From JAZQHR01 sp045540815 (GTDB taxonomy: Bacteria; Bacillota; Clostridia; UMGS1810), in assembly GCA_045540815.1 (NCBI GenBank), contig JAZQHY010000013.1, positions 1 to 24,362 on the forward strand: DNA of 24,362 nt, given 5' to 3'. A program made the position numbers and the translations under genes. Below, one piece after another: positions 1 through 7,285 of this stretch. Below the pieces are notes generated by a model. The model searched no databases, was not told the origin of the DNA, and was given only the letters and a program-made list of their open reading frames with translations. How positions within the stretch are numbered: position 1 is the stretch's first letter; each line of letters opens with the position of its first letter.

Positions 1-59
1 GCTAGAGCATGCGGTTCATACCCGCAGTGTCGATGGTTCAAATCCGTCTGCCGCTACCA
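1..59 (+). tRNA. tRNA-Met (CAT anticodon), 3' part
   Basis: The left edge of the window cuts into a tRNA gene. Visible are the end of the D arm, a five-pair anticodon stem (TGCGG/CCGCA) around loop TTCATAC with anticodon CAT, a T arm with loop TTCAAAT, the acceptor strand TGCCGCT, discriminator A and an encoded CCA at 57-59. The anticodon stem lacks the three consecutive G-C pairs of initiator tRNA, and the visible part resembles Firmicutes elongator tRNA-Met. A tRNA-Ile whose CAT is modified to lysidine cannot be excluded without the 5' half. Confidence 0.9.
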
Positions 60-60
60 G

Positions 61-93
61 AAAATCCTCATTCGTAAGAATGAGGATTTTTTT
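61..93 (+). terminator. Rho-independent terminator after tRNA-Met
   Basis: A 13-bp perfect stem (61-73 with 78-90) closes a GTAA loop and runs into seven T. On the minus strand the stem is followed by four T, so it may also stop the converging histidine phosphatase transcript. Confidence 0.9.
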
Positions 94-123
94 ACTTATT
101 CACTATTTAAATTTATTGTATTT

Positions 124-759
124 TTATACATTATCAGGAAGATATGTTATCATATCTCCAAGGTATGAGTCGTTGGCATATTCGACTATATCAAGTTTTC
201 CATTTGTATATTCAGCTTTTGTAATAGATGCGTTTGTCGCCCACGGAACATCTTTTAAAGTACAGCTCTTGCATACTGCATTTACCGCGCGGATAGGAGT
301 GCCATGTGAAAATATAAATACAGTTTTACCGATGTTTTTCTCAGCTATCTTCATAACCTCTGACACAACTCGCTCTTTCATTTCTTCTACAGTTTCGCCA
401 TCAGGACATTTTGCTTTGTCTATGTCATTAAGCCATACGCTGTATGAGTCGTTAAATGTATTCTCCAGTTCGTTGAAGGTTTTGTCCTCCCATTTTCCTG
501 CGTATATTTCTCGAAGGTTTTCATTTTTAATTACATTCATGCCTTTCATTTCGGCTGTGTGCATAGCGGTATTGTATGCCCTTTTTAAATCGCTGGCATA
601 AATAACATCCGCGGGGATATCTTTCAAATACTCGGCAGCCATTTGTGCCTGCTGGTGTCCGAGCTTAGTCAAATCAAGGTCAGTGTGTCCGATAAACGCA
701 TCTCTCTTATTTGCCTGCGATTCGCCGTGCCTTATAAAATATATAATGGTTTTACTCAT
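124..759 (-). CDS. Histidine phosphatase family protein (phosphoglycerate mutase-like)
   Basis: This is a 211-residue cytoplasmic phosphatase of the histidine phosphatase superfamily. The RHGE motif puts the phospho-accepting His at residue 11; the second His is in FSHGTPIR (about residue 152), with a likely catalytic Glu in LREIYAG (about 84). The family includes phosphoglycerate mutases, alpha-ribazole phosphatase (CobC) and broad-specificity sugar-phosphate phosphatases, and the sequence does not decide between them; no cobalamin genes are nearby. The start at 759 is chosen because GGAGAG lies 8 bases upstream. A longer reading frame to 816 would begin inside the -35 element of the gene's own promoter. 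It is a single-gene unit, divergent from the symporter. Confidence 0.85.
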   Translation of the reverse strand: MSKTIIYFIRHGESQANKRDAFIGHTDLDLTKLGHQQAQMAAEYLKDIPADVIYASDLKRAYNTAMHTAEMKGMNVIKNENLREIYAGKWEDKTFNELENTFNDSYSVWLNDIDKAKCPDGETVEEMKERVVSEVMKIAEKNIGKTVFIFSHGTPIRAVNAVCKSCTLKDVPWATNASITKAEYTNGKLDIVEYANDSYLGDMITYLPDNV

Positions 760-787
760 TTTAGCATCTCTCCGTGTTTTTAAAAAT

Positions 788-816
788 AGTTTATCACTTG
801 ATACAATCAAAGTCAA
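788..816 (-). promoter_or_regulatory. Sigma-A promoter of the histidine phosphatase gene
   Basis: On the minus strand, TTGACT (811-816) is followed by a 17-bp spacer and TAAACT (788-793), giving a start near 781 and a leader of about 20 bases. It stands back to back with the symporter promoter without overlap. Confidence 0.65.
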
Positions 817-829
817 TACAGGTTAATAC

Positions 830-858
830 TTGAAAACATTCAAAACATCTGTTACAAT
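830..858 (+). promoter_or_regulatory. Sigma-A promoter of the symporter gene
   Basis: TTGAAA (830-835), a 17-bp spacer and TACAAT (853-858) make a near-consensus promoter about 30 bases upstream of the start codon. Confidence 0.75.
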
Positions 859-889
859 AAAAACAGCTTAATTAAAGGAGGACTTTTTT

Positions 890-2263
890 ATGCAAAGAGA
901 AAAGTTTGGTTCAAGACTTGGCTTTATCCTGATATCTGCGGGATGCGCAATCGGTCTTGGAAACGTATGGAGATTTCCGTACATTGTTGGTAAATACGGC
1001 GGAGCGGCATTTATTCTTATTTATTTGCTGTTCCTTATAATATTCGGACTTCCTATTATGTCGATGGAATTTTCTGTTGGCAGAAAAAGTCAGAAAAGTA
1101 TAGCTGATTCGTTTCGTGCTATAGAGAAGGAAGGCACCAAATGGCATCTTTTCAGCTATGTAGGAATGGCTGGAAACTATCTTCTAATGATGTTTTACAC
1201 TACAATTTCAGGTTGGATGCTTGCGTATTTCTTCAAGATGCTTAAAGGTGATTTTGTAGGTCAGAATTCCGATCAGGTTGCCGCGCAGTTCTCAGAGCTT
1301 ACAGGAAATCCATATACAGTTGTGATATTTATGGTAATCACAGTAGTGCTTGGATTTTTAATATGCTCAAAAGGTCTTAAAAACGGCGTTGAAAAGATTA
1401 CAAAGTTTATGATGATAGCACTGCTTGCCATCATATCTATACTTGCTGTTCGTGCAATCACCCTTCCTGGTGCGGCAGAAGGTCTTAAATACTACCTTAT
1501 TCCCGATTTTGGTAAAATGATGGAATACGGCTTTGGCGAGGTGGTGTTTGCTGCGCTTGGTCAGGCGTTTTTCACGCTATCTATCGGTATGGGCTCAATG
1601 GCGGTGTTTGGCAGTTATATAAGCCGTGACAGACGTCTTTTTGGTGAAAGTATGTCTATAGCATTTCTTGACACATTTGTTGCATTTGTTGCAGGCCTTA
1701 TAGTTATTCCGTCGTGCTTTGCGTTTAACGTTAATCCGGGCGAAGGCCCTGGTCTTGTGTTTATAACACTTCCAAATATATTTAACGCTATGGCAGGCGG
1801 CAGAGTATGGGGAACATTATTTTTCTTGTTTATGGTGTTTGCTGCACTTTCAACAGTTGTGGCGGTATTTGAAAACATCGTTTCATTTGGTATGGATTTA
1901 AAGGGCTGGAGCAGAAAGAAATCGTGTATAATAAATATATTTGCGGTTATTATTCTTTCTATCCCTTGTGCGCTTGGTTTTAGCGTGCTTTCAGGCGTAA
2001 TGCCGCTTGGCGAAGGCAGTACCATACTTGATTTGGAGGACTTTATCGTAAGTAACAACATTTTACCGCTCGGCTCTCTTGTATATGTGCTTTTCTGCAC
2101 ATCTGAAAAATACGGTTGGGGTTGGAAGGCATTTATGGAAGAGGTTAACGCGGGCAAGGGCGCTAAATTCCCTGAAAAGCTTAGAATTTACTGCAAATAC
2201 ATTTTACCTGTAATCCTTATCTACGTATGGCTTCAGGGATATATTTCAAAATTTTTTGCGTAA
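890..2263 (+). CDS. Sodium-dependent transporter, neurotransmitter:sodium symporter (NSS/SNF) family
   Basis: This 457-residue membrane protein belongs to the NSS family, which includes LeuT, MhsT and Tyt1. These proteins couple Na+ entry to uptake of amino acids or related amines across the plasma membrane. The N-terminus carries the family signature GNVWRFPY at residues 24-31, the unwound part of TM1 that binds Na+ and substrate. It is followed by a long series of hydrophobic helices. The length is close to the 11-helix bacterial members (MhsT, Tyt1) and shorter than the 12-helix LeuT, so 11 TM segments are expected. The substrate is not predictable here; hydrophobic or aromatic amino acids are usual. 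AAAGGAGG sits just upstream of the ATG. The gene is monocistronic, between its own promoter and terminator. Confidence 0.93.
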   Translation: MQREKFGSRLGFILISAGCAIGLGNVWRFPYIVGKYGGAAFILIYLLFLIIFGLPIMSMEFSVGRKSQKSIADSFRAIEKEGTKWHLFSYVGMAGNYLLMMFYTTISGWMLAYFFKMLKGDFVGQNSDQVAAQFSELTGNPYTVVIFMVITVVLGFLICSKGLKNGVEKITKFMMIALLAIISILAVRAITLPGAAEGLKYYLIPDFGKMMEYGFGEVVFAALGQAFFTLSIGMGSMAVFGSYISRDRRLFGESMSIAFLDTFVAFVAGLIVIPSCFAFNVNPGEGPGLVFITLPNIFNAMAGGRVWGTLFFLFMVFAALSTVVAVFENIVSFGMDLKGWSRKKSCIINIFAVIILSIPCALGFSVLSGVMPLGEGSTILDLEDFIVSNNILPLGSLVYVLFCTSEKYGWGWKAFMEEVNAGKGAKFPEKLRIYCKYILPVILIYVWLQGYISKFFA

Positions 2264-2282
2264 TAAGTTTAATTAAACCTAA

Positions 2283-2313
2283 AACTCCCTTTCTTATGAA
2301 GGGGAGTTTTTTT
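2283..2313 (+). terminator. Rho-independent terminator of the symporter gene
   Basis: AACTCCCTTTC (2283-2293) pairs with GAAGGGGAGTT (2298-2308) as 11 bp with one G-T, TTAT loop, and seven T from 2307. Confidence 0.93.
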
Positions 2314-2373
2314 GTTTGAATTACCTATTTTTTGTTCAAATTATCCAATTAAACTCCAAATAAAAATAGTTTT

Positions 2374-2388
2374 TGTGCAAGTTGCACA
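2374..2388. repeat. 15-bp operator-like palindrome TGTGCAA-G-TTGCACA
   Basis: A perfect 7-bp inverted repeat around one G lies in the AT-rich space between the symporter terminator and the EF-G-like gene, about 35 bases upstream of the candidate -35. The size fits a dimeric repressor or activator site; the regulator is unknown. The rest of 2314-2420 shows nothing else recognisable. Confidence 0.4.
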
Positions 2389-2421
2389 TAAAATTAAGAA
2401 TAATATTGGTTATTATGCGAT

Positions 2422-2451
2422 TTGAAAAATAAAGGAATTACCTGCTAAAAA
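2422..2451 (+). promoter_or_regulatory. Candidate promoter of the EF-G-like gene
   Basis: TTGAAA (2422-2427), an 18-bp spacer and TAAAAA (2446-2451) preceded by an extended -10 TGC. The -10 is poor; TATACT at 2459-2464 is an alternative. Either would give a leader of roughly 85-100 bases. Confidence 0.4.
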
Positions 2452-2470
2452 ATAGAAATATACTTAGTAT

Positions 2471-2526
2471 AGGCGTAATTTGAGGGCGCAGTTAATCGTA
2501 AAAACGGCGGTATATCCGAAACGCCT
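2471..2526 (+). other. Possible structured 5' leader of the EF-G-like gene
   Basis: AGGCGT (2471-2476) can pair with ACGCCT (2521-2526). This would enclose two small hairpins, CGT/ACG around 2497-2506 and CGG-TATAT-CCG around 2508-2518. GGCG at 2507-2510 could instead pair with the downstream CGCC, so two exclusive folds are possible. The tract ends 14 bases before the Shine-Dalgarno. It has more GC than the flanking AT-rich DNA. I do not recognise a known riboswitch consensus. Confidence 0.35.
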
Positions 2527-2554
2527 GACAACGTATTTTTAGGAGGTAATGGAA

Positions 2555-4621
2555 ATGAGTGATTATGCAACAAAAAATATAAGAAATGTGTGCCTTATAG
2601 CGCACGGTAATGCAGGAAAGACATCACTTTGCGAGGCAATGCTTTATAATGCTAAATCTATAGACAGACTGGGCAAAACACTTGATGGAAATACAGTTTC
2701 CGATTTTGACCCTGAAGAAATCAAAAGAAAAATCTCTATTAACACATCTGTTTCGCACCTTGAATGGAAAGATACGAAGATAAATATACTTGACGCTCCG
2801 GGATATGCGGATTTCGTGGGCGAGCAGATAGAGGCAATAGCTGCATCGGAGGCGGCTGTTATCGTAGTGAGTGGTAAGTCTGGCGTGTCGGTTGGTACTG
2901 AAAACGCATGGAGAATGGCAAAGGCAAAAAATATGCCTGTAGCGTTCTTTGTAAATAAGATGGATAACCCTAAATCAAACTACGAAAGATGTATAAACGA
3001 GCTTAAAGAAAATTTCGGTAAGGCGGTTGCACCGTTTACCTTCCCTATAAATGACGGTGACGAATTTATCGGTTTTGTTGATATAGTTAGAATGAAAGCG
3101 AAATTCTTTAACGGCACAAACAACGATTACGTTGATATCCCTGCTGAATATATGGAATTTGCAAAAGGTCAGAGAGATATGCTTTCGGAGGCGGTTGCAG
3201 AGGTTTCTGATGAGCTAATGGAAAAATACTTCGCAGGCGAAGATTTTACTACAGAAGAAATCAAAGCTGCTATGAGAATAGGTGTAAAGGAAGGCTCTGT
3301 TGCACCTTGCGTATGCGGAAGTGCTACATCTATTATCGGTATCAACAAGATAATGAGCATTATCGTTGAATACTTCCCATCTCCTGACGAGGTAGAAAAG
3401 CCTGTTGGTGTAAATGCAAAGACAGACGACCCTGTTGAAGTTGAAGTAACACCTGACAGCGACCTTGCAGCACTTGTGTTTAAGACAGTGGTTGACCCAT
3501 ACATAGGCAAGATGTCTATGATTAAAGTCGTGTCGGGCGTACTTAAAGCCGACAGCACAATATATAACGCAAATAAGGGCGAAAACGAGAAAATCGGTAA
3601 GCTTTATATGTTAAAGGGTAAAAAGCAGATAGAGGTTGCATCTGTATCTGCAGGCGATATCGGTTGCACAACTAAGCTTGCTTATGCCGATACATCGGAC
3701 ACTCTATGCGATGCTAAAAACCCTGTAATCCTTGAAAAGATAGAGTTCCCTGAGCCTGTTCTTTCTCTTGCTATCGTTCCAAAGGCAAAAGGTGACGAGG
3801 AAAAAATAAGCACAGGTCTTACAAAACTACAGGAAGAAGACCCTGCGTTCAAGGTGTGGAAAAACAAGGTTACTAACGAAACTATCGTTTCGGGTACAGG
3901 CGAACAGCACCTTAACATTATCACTGCAAAGCTTGCCTCAAAATTTGGCGTAGCGGTAGACTTAATCGCACCAAAGATTGCTTATAAAGAGGCTATTAAA
4001 AAGAAAGTAAAAGCAGAAGGAAAGCATAAAAAACAGTCAGGCGGTCACGGTCAGTACGGACACGTTTGGATTGAGTTTGAGCCTTGCGACTCAGAAGAAT
4101 TGGTATTTGAAGAGAAGGTATTTGGCGGAAGCGTGCCAAAGAATTTCTCCCCTGCTATAGAAAAAGGGCTTAAAGATGCAACCGCACAGGGCGTTCTTGC
4201 AGGCTATCCTGTAGTAAACTTAAAGGCAACACTACTTGACGGCTCATACCACCCTGTTGACTCATCGGAAATGGCGTTTAAGACCGCGGCTGGTCTTGCA
4301 TACAGAGCAGGTCTTGCCGAGGCAAATCCAGTGCTTTTAGAGCCTGTAGGTGCACTTAAGGTTAGATGCCGTAACGTTTGCACAGGTGACGTTGTAGGTG
4401 ATATCAACAAGAGAAGAGGCAGAATTCTTGGTATGAATCCTATAAGCGAAAATCATACAGAGGTTGTAGCGGAAGTGCCTGAGGCAGAAATGGCTACATA
4501 TGCGATAGACCTTCGAGCTATCACAAACGGCAGAGGCACATTCTCATTTAAGTTTGAACGATATGAAGAGGTTCCTCTAAACGTAGCAGAAAAAATTATA
4601 GCTGAAAGTAAAAAAGCTTGA
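2555..4621 (+). CDS. Elongation factor G-like translational GTPase (EF-G2-type paralog)
   Basis: This 688-residue protein has the five-domain EF-G layout. GTPase motifs are the P-loop AHGNAGKT (16-23), the G3 region DAPGYADF (80-87) and NKMD (134-137). Domain IV shows GGHGQYGHV, and the C-terminal half is of normal length. The position that is His in canonical EF-G and EF-Tu (DTPGHVDF) is Tyr84 here, as I recall for the EF-G-like subgroup distinct from the housekeeping fusA. Known members bind GTP and ribosomes, but their cellular role is poorly defined. The start at 2555 is preferred because AGGAGG (2541-2546) is 8 bases away; an in-frame ATG at 2549 is only 2 bases from it. The stop codon overlaps the -35 of the rpsF promoter. 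Confidence 0.85.
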   Translation: MSDYATKNIRNVCLIAHGNAGKTSLCEAMLYNAKSIDRLGKTLDGNTVSDFDPEEIKRKISINTSVSHLEWKDTKINILDAPGYADFVGEQIEAIAASEAAVIVVSGKSGVSVGTENAWRMAKAKNMPVAFFVNKMDNPKSNYERCINELKENFGKAVAPFTFPINDGDEFIGFVDIVRMKAKFFNGTNNDYVDIPAEYMEFAKGQRDMLSEAVAEVSDELMEKYFAGEDFTTEEIKAAMRIGVKEGSVAPCVCGSATSIIGINKIMSIIVEYFPSPDEVEKPVGVNAKTDDPVEVEVTPDSDLAALVFKTVVDPYIGKMSMIKVVSGVLKADSTIYNANKGENEKIGKLYMLKGKKQIEVASVSAGDIGCTTKLAYADTSDTLCDAKNPVILEKIEFPEPVLSLAIVPKAKGDEEKISTGLTKLQEEDPAFKVWKNKVTNETIVSGTGEQHLNIITAKLASKFGVAVDLIAPKIAYKEAIKKKVKAEGKHKKQSGGHGQYGHVWIEFEPCDSEELVFEEKVFGGSVPKNFSPAIEKGLKDATAQGVLAGYPVVNLKATLLDGSYHPVDSSEMAFKTAAGLAYRAGLAEANPVLLEPVGALKVRCRNVCTGDVVGDINKRRGRILGMNPISENHTEVVAEVPEAEMATYAIDLRAITNGRGTFSFKFERYEEVPLNVAEKIIAESKKA

Positions 4622-4645
4622 CAAATAAAAAAGTTGTGGTATAAT
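4618..4645 (+). promoter_or_regulatory. Promoter of rpsF-ssb-rpsR, overlapping the EF-G-like stop codon
   Basis: A consensus TTGACA (4618-4623) shares bases with the TGA stop of the upstream gene. A 16-bp spacer leads to a consensus TATAAT (4640-4645) preceded by an extended TGG. Expected start is near 4652. Confidence 0.85.
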
Positions 4646-4704
4646 GGATAAGCTGGAATTTTTAATTCCGGCTTTATCCTTGCTCTGAAAAATATTTTCA
4701 GGGC
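4646..4704 (+). promoter_or_regulatory. rpsF leader with two hairpins, candidate S6:S18 autoregulatory site
   Basis: The first hairpin pairs AGC-T-GGAATT (4651-4660) with AATTCC-G-GCT (4664-4673). The second pairs GCTCTGAAAA (4682-4691) with TTTTCAGGGC (4695-4704) around ATA. In many bacteria the S6:S18 complex represses this operon by binding an mRNA stem with an unpaired CCG that mimics 16S rRNA. A CCG is present on the 3' side of the first hairpin (4668-4670), next to GC pairs, but here it could also be base-paired. The assignment is an inference from gene content and this motif. Confidence 0.45.
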
Positions 4705-4731
4705 CAAAGTCCAAAGGGAGGTGACTATACG

Positions 4732-5022
4732 ATGGAAAAAATCATTAACAAGTATGAGACTATATTTATTATTGATGCGTCTTTAGAAGAGGAAGCAGTA
4801 AACAAATTAGTCGAAAAGTTCACAACAATGATTGGTAATGCCGGCACAGTAGAGTCAGTAGATTCTTGGGGCAAGAGAAGACTTGCTTATGAAATCGATG
4901 ACAAGACTGAAGGCGTTTACACTCTAGTAAACTTCTCAAGCGAGCCTGATTTCATCAAAGAGCTTGACCGTGTTTACAACATCACAGATGGTATTCTTAG
5001 AACCATCACAGTTAGAAAATAA
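4732..5022 (+). CDS. rpsF: Small ribosomal subunit protein S6
   Basis: This 96-residue protein matches S6 in length and sequence, with the opening YETIFIIDASL, the central WGKRRLAYEI and a C-terminal ITDGILRTITVRK. S6 binds the central domain of 16S rRNA as a heterodimer with S18 during 30S platform assembly. GGGAGGTG sits 8-9 bases before the ATG. It is the first gene of the rpsF-ssb-rpsR operon, which places both partners of the S6:S18 complex in one transcript. Confidence 0.97.
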   Translation: MEKIINKYETIFIIDASLEEEAVNKLVEKFTTMIGNAGTVESVDSWGKRRLAYEIDDKTEGVYTLVNFSSEPDFIKELDRVYNITDGILRTITVRK

Positions 5023-5039
5023 TAGGTGGTGTATTTTGT

Positions 5040-5456
5040 ATGAACAAAGTAGTACTAGTTGGAAGGTTGACTAAAGATGTCGAGCTTAGAACTACTCCAC
5101 AGGGCGTAAGCGTATGCTCATTTACCATAGCGGTAAACAGACGTTTTAAAAACGCAAGCGGAGAGTACGAGGCAGACTTTATAAATTGTGTGGCTTGGAG
5201 ACAGACTGCGGAATTTTTGTCAAAATACTTTTCAAAAGGACGTATGGTAGGAATTAGCGGAAGCATACAGACCAGAAGCTGGGAAAAAGACGGCGAAAGA
5301 CGTTATGCTACAGAGGTTTTAGCTGAAGAAGCATATTTCGTTGACAGCAAGTCTTCGGATAGCACAGGTTCCAGACAGTCTGACGATTCAGACGCAGGCT
5401 TCAGCGTGGATAGCGGTTTTATGCCTATCCCTGCAGACGACGACCTACCGTTTTAA
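5040..5456 (+). CDS. ssb: Single-stranded DNA-binding protein
   Basis: This 138-residue SSB coats single-stranded DNA in replication, repair and recombination. The OB fold occupies about residues 1-105 (MNKVVLVGRLTKDVELR start; FINCVAWRQTAEFLSKYF in the middle). A Ser/Asp-rich flexible linker follows, ending in the acidic tip DDDLPF that recruits partner proteins. The tip shows that the reading frame is complete. It lies 17 bases after rpsF with AGGTGGTG as ribosome binding site, and the position between rpsF and rpsR is the classical Firmicutes arrangement. Confidence 0.97.
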   Translation: MNKVVLVGRLTKDVELRTTPQGVSVCSFTIAVNRRFKNASGEYEADFINCVAWRQTAEFLSKYFSKGRMVGISGSIQTRSWEKDGERRYATEVLAEEAYFVDSKSSDSTGSRQSDDSDAGFSVDSGFMPIPADDDLPF

Positions 5457-5480
5457 AAATAATAAAGGAGGTAACATACG

Positions 5481-5717
5481 ATGAGCGAAGAGAGAGCTTA
5501 TAAGAGAAAACCTAAGAAAAAAGTTTGTTCATTTTGCGTGGACAAAGTTCAGGAAATAGATTATAAGGACGTTGCAAAGCTTAGAAGATACGTTTCAGAA
5601 CGTGGTAAAATTCTTCCAAGAAGAATAAGCGGTAACTGTGCAAAGCACCAGAGACAGCTTACAACTGCAATCAAGAGAGCAAGACACATTGCCCTTCTTC
5701 CTTACACAACTGAATAA
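5481..5717 (+). CDS. rpsR: Small ribosomal subunit protein S18, zinc-ribbon (C+) form
   Basis: S18, 78 residues, partner of S6 on the 30S platform. The core IDYKDVAKLRRYVSERGKILPRRISG is typical. The protein has the Cys set of the zinc-binding form: Cys16-x2-Cys19 and Cys53-x2-His56 (CSFC and CAKH), so it is expected to hold Zn2+. Many genomes carry a second Cys-free copy for zinc limitation; none is in this window. AAAGGAGGT lies 9 bases before the ATG. It is the last gene of the operon and is followed by a strong terminator. Confidence 0.97.
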   Translation: MSEERAYKRKPKKKVCSFCVDKVQEIDYKDVAKLRRYVSERGKILPRRISGNCAKHQRQLTTAIKRARHIALLPYTTE

Positions 5718-5733
5718 TTTAAGGTTGAAATTT

Positions 5734-5765
5734 AAAAGCCGTAGCATTTAAGCTACGGCTTTTTT
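5734..5765 (+). terminator. Terminator of rpsF-ssb-rpsR, probably bidirectional
   Basis: AAAAGCCGTAGC (5734-5745) pairs perfectly with GCTACGGCTTTT (5752-5763) and six T follow the GC core on the plus strand. On the minus strand the stem ends in TTTT, so it can also serve uxaC, whose stop codon is 12 bases away. Confidence 0.93.
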
Positions 5766-5777
5766 GTATTTATTATA

Positions 5778-7145
5778 TTACAATCCAAAATATTTCTTTG
5801 CGTTTTTGTACGAAATGCCCTCTACTATTTTCTTTAGCATATCGTAATCCTTTGGATACTCCCCTGCTTCAACCCACTCGCCTATGACGTTGCACATAAT
5901 ACGCCTGAAATACTCGTGTCTGGAATATGACACAAGACTCCTTGAGTCGGTGTGCATACCTATAAAACGGCTTATAAGCCCAAGGTTTGAAATGCATTTC
6001 ATATGTTCAACAATTCCGTCGCGGTGGTCGTTAAATAGGCACGCAGGTCCAAACTGGATTTTACCTGCATCAGGACCTTTCTGAAAACTGCCCATAATAG
6101 CGCCGATTATATAGTTGTCCTTTGGATTTAATGTGTATAGTATGGTTTTTGGAAGCTTGTCATCTGTTTCAAGGCTGTCCAAAAACTTTGCAAGACTCTC
6201 GGCTATTGAGAGGTCGTTTGCTGAGTCGTAGCCCGAATCAGCGCCAAGCTTTTTAAACATATGCGTGTTGGTATTTCTCATAGCGCCAATGTGAAGTTGC
6301 ATCACCCAACCAAGTCGTAAGTACTCGCCTGCGCACATTTTAAGCATATATGTCTTGTATATCGCCTCTTCTTTGTCGGTAATTTCCTCACCTCGAAGAG
6401 CTTTCATAAACACACTTTCTGCGTTGCCTTCAATGTATGGCACATAAGAAAGTGAGTGGTCGGAAATACGGCATCCGTTTTCGTGGAAAAATTCCATTCT
6501 TTCTTTTAATTTTGTGCACAATTCGTCAAATGAACGCACATCCATCGTTTCTATGTATGGTAAAAATGTATCTTTTTTTATCTCGATAGCCTTGTCAGGA
6601 CGAAACGTCGGAAGAACCTTTGTTTTGAAGTTGCTTTCTTTTATCTGTTTGTGGTATTCAAGTGAGTCCATAGGGTCGTCTGTAGTAAAAATAACCTCAA
6701 CATTTGACTTTTCTATAAGAGCGCGCACAGTAAATTTATCTTTTTTAAGCTTTTCAGCTGTTTTTTTCCATACGTCGTGAGCGTTTTTCTCGGAAAGCGC
6801 CTCGTCAATGCCAAAATACCTCTTTAACTCAAGGTGTGTCCAGTGGTAAAGAGGATTGCCTATTAAATACGGCACAGTCCTTGCCCACGCAAGAAACTTT
6901 TCAAGGTCAGTGGCATCGCCTGTTATGTATTTTTCGTCAACGCCGTTTGCGCGCATTGCTCTCCATTTGTAGTGGTCACTGCCAAGGAGAAGCTCTGTAA
7001 TGTTTTCGAATCTGTGGTTTTCAGCTATCATTTTTGGCGGTATATGACAGTGATAGTCTATGATGGGCATATTTTTTGCATAATCTTCGTACAATTTTTT
7101 TGCTACAGGTGACTGAAGCATAAAATCTTCGGTAATAAATTTCAT
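5778..7145 (-). CDS. uxaC: Glucuronate isomerase (uronate isomerase)
   Basis: This 455-residue enzyme converts D-glucuronate to D-fructuronate, and D-galacturonate to D-tagaturonate, at the start of hexuronate breakdown. It belongs to the amidohydrolase superfamily; the N-terminal metal motif DYHCHIPP holds His32 and His34. NPLYHWTHLELKRYFGI and QLHIGAMRNTN are characteristic of UxaC. Length is close to the usual ~465. GGAGAG is 5 bases upstream of the ATG, and a strong promoter precedes it. It is alone: no uxuA, uxuB, kdg or transporter gene is adjacent, so the rest of the pathway must be elsewhere. Diet- or mucin-derived uronic acids are plausible substrates. Confidence 0.95.
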   Translation of the reverse strand: MKFITEDFMLQSPVAKKLYEDYAKNMPIIDYHCHIPPKMIAENHRFENITELLLGSDHYKWRAMRANGVDEKYITGDATDLEKFLAWARTVPYLIGNPLYHWTHLELKRYFGIDEALSEKNAHDVWKKTAEKLKKDKFTVRALIEKSNVEVIFTTDDPMDSLEYHKQIKESNFKTKVLPTFRPDKAIEIKKDTFLPYIETMDVRSFDELCTKLKERMEFFHENGCRISDHSLSYVPYIEGNAESVFMKALRGEEITDKEEAIYKTYMLKMCAGEYLRLGWVMQLHIGAMRNTNTHMFKKLGADSGYDSANDLSIAESLAKFLDSLETDDKLPKTILYTLNPKDNYIIGAIMGSFQKGPDAGKIQFGPACLFNDHRDGIVEHMKCISNLGLISRFIGMHTDSRSLVSYSRHEYFRRIMCNVIGEWVEAGEYPKDYDMLKKIVEGISYKNAKKYFGL

Positions 7146-7194
7146 AGTGCTCTCCTTTTCTCATAATTCTACAAAATTATATTATTACACTTTA

Positions 7195-7223
7195 ATTATA
7201 CCTTTTTGCATCCCAAAAATCAA
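7195..7223 (-). promoter_or_regulatory. uxaC: Sigma-A promoter of uxaC
   Basis: On the minus strand, TTGATT (7218-7223), a 17-bp spacer and a perfect TATAAT (7195-7200). The leader is about 42 bases. The -35 abuts the tail of the upstream hydrolase terminator at 7224. Confidence 0.8.
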
Positions 7224-7258
7224 CAATAAAATAAGGACAACGACATTTCGTTGCCCTT
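7224..7258 (-). terminator. Terminator of the SleB-type hydrolase gene
   Basis: On the minus strand AAGGGCAACGA pairs with TCGTTGTCCTT (11 bp, one G-T) around AATG, followed by ATTTTATTG. On the plus strand the G-T becomes C-A and no T run follows, so the terminator serves the minus strand only. Confidence 0.75.
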
Positions 7259-7285
7259 TCGTGCAAAGATATTCAATTTTTAATT

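Noticed and set aside
2471..2526. Fluoride or ZTP riboswitch upstream of the EF-G-like gene
   Set aside because: The closing stem recalls such motifs, but the conserved core sequences of these classes (for example GATGG and GCTGATGACGCCTA in crcB) are absent.
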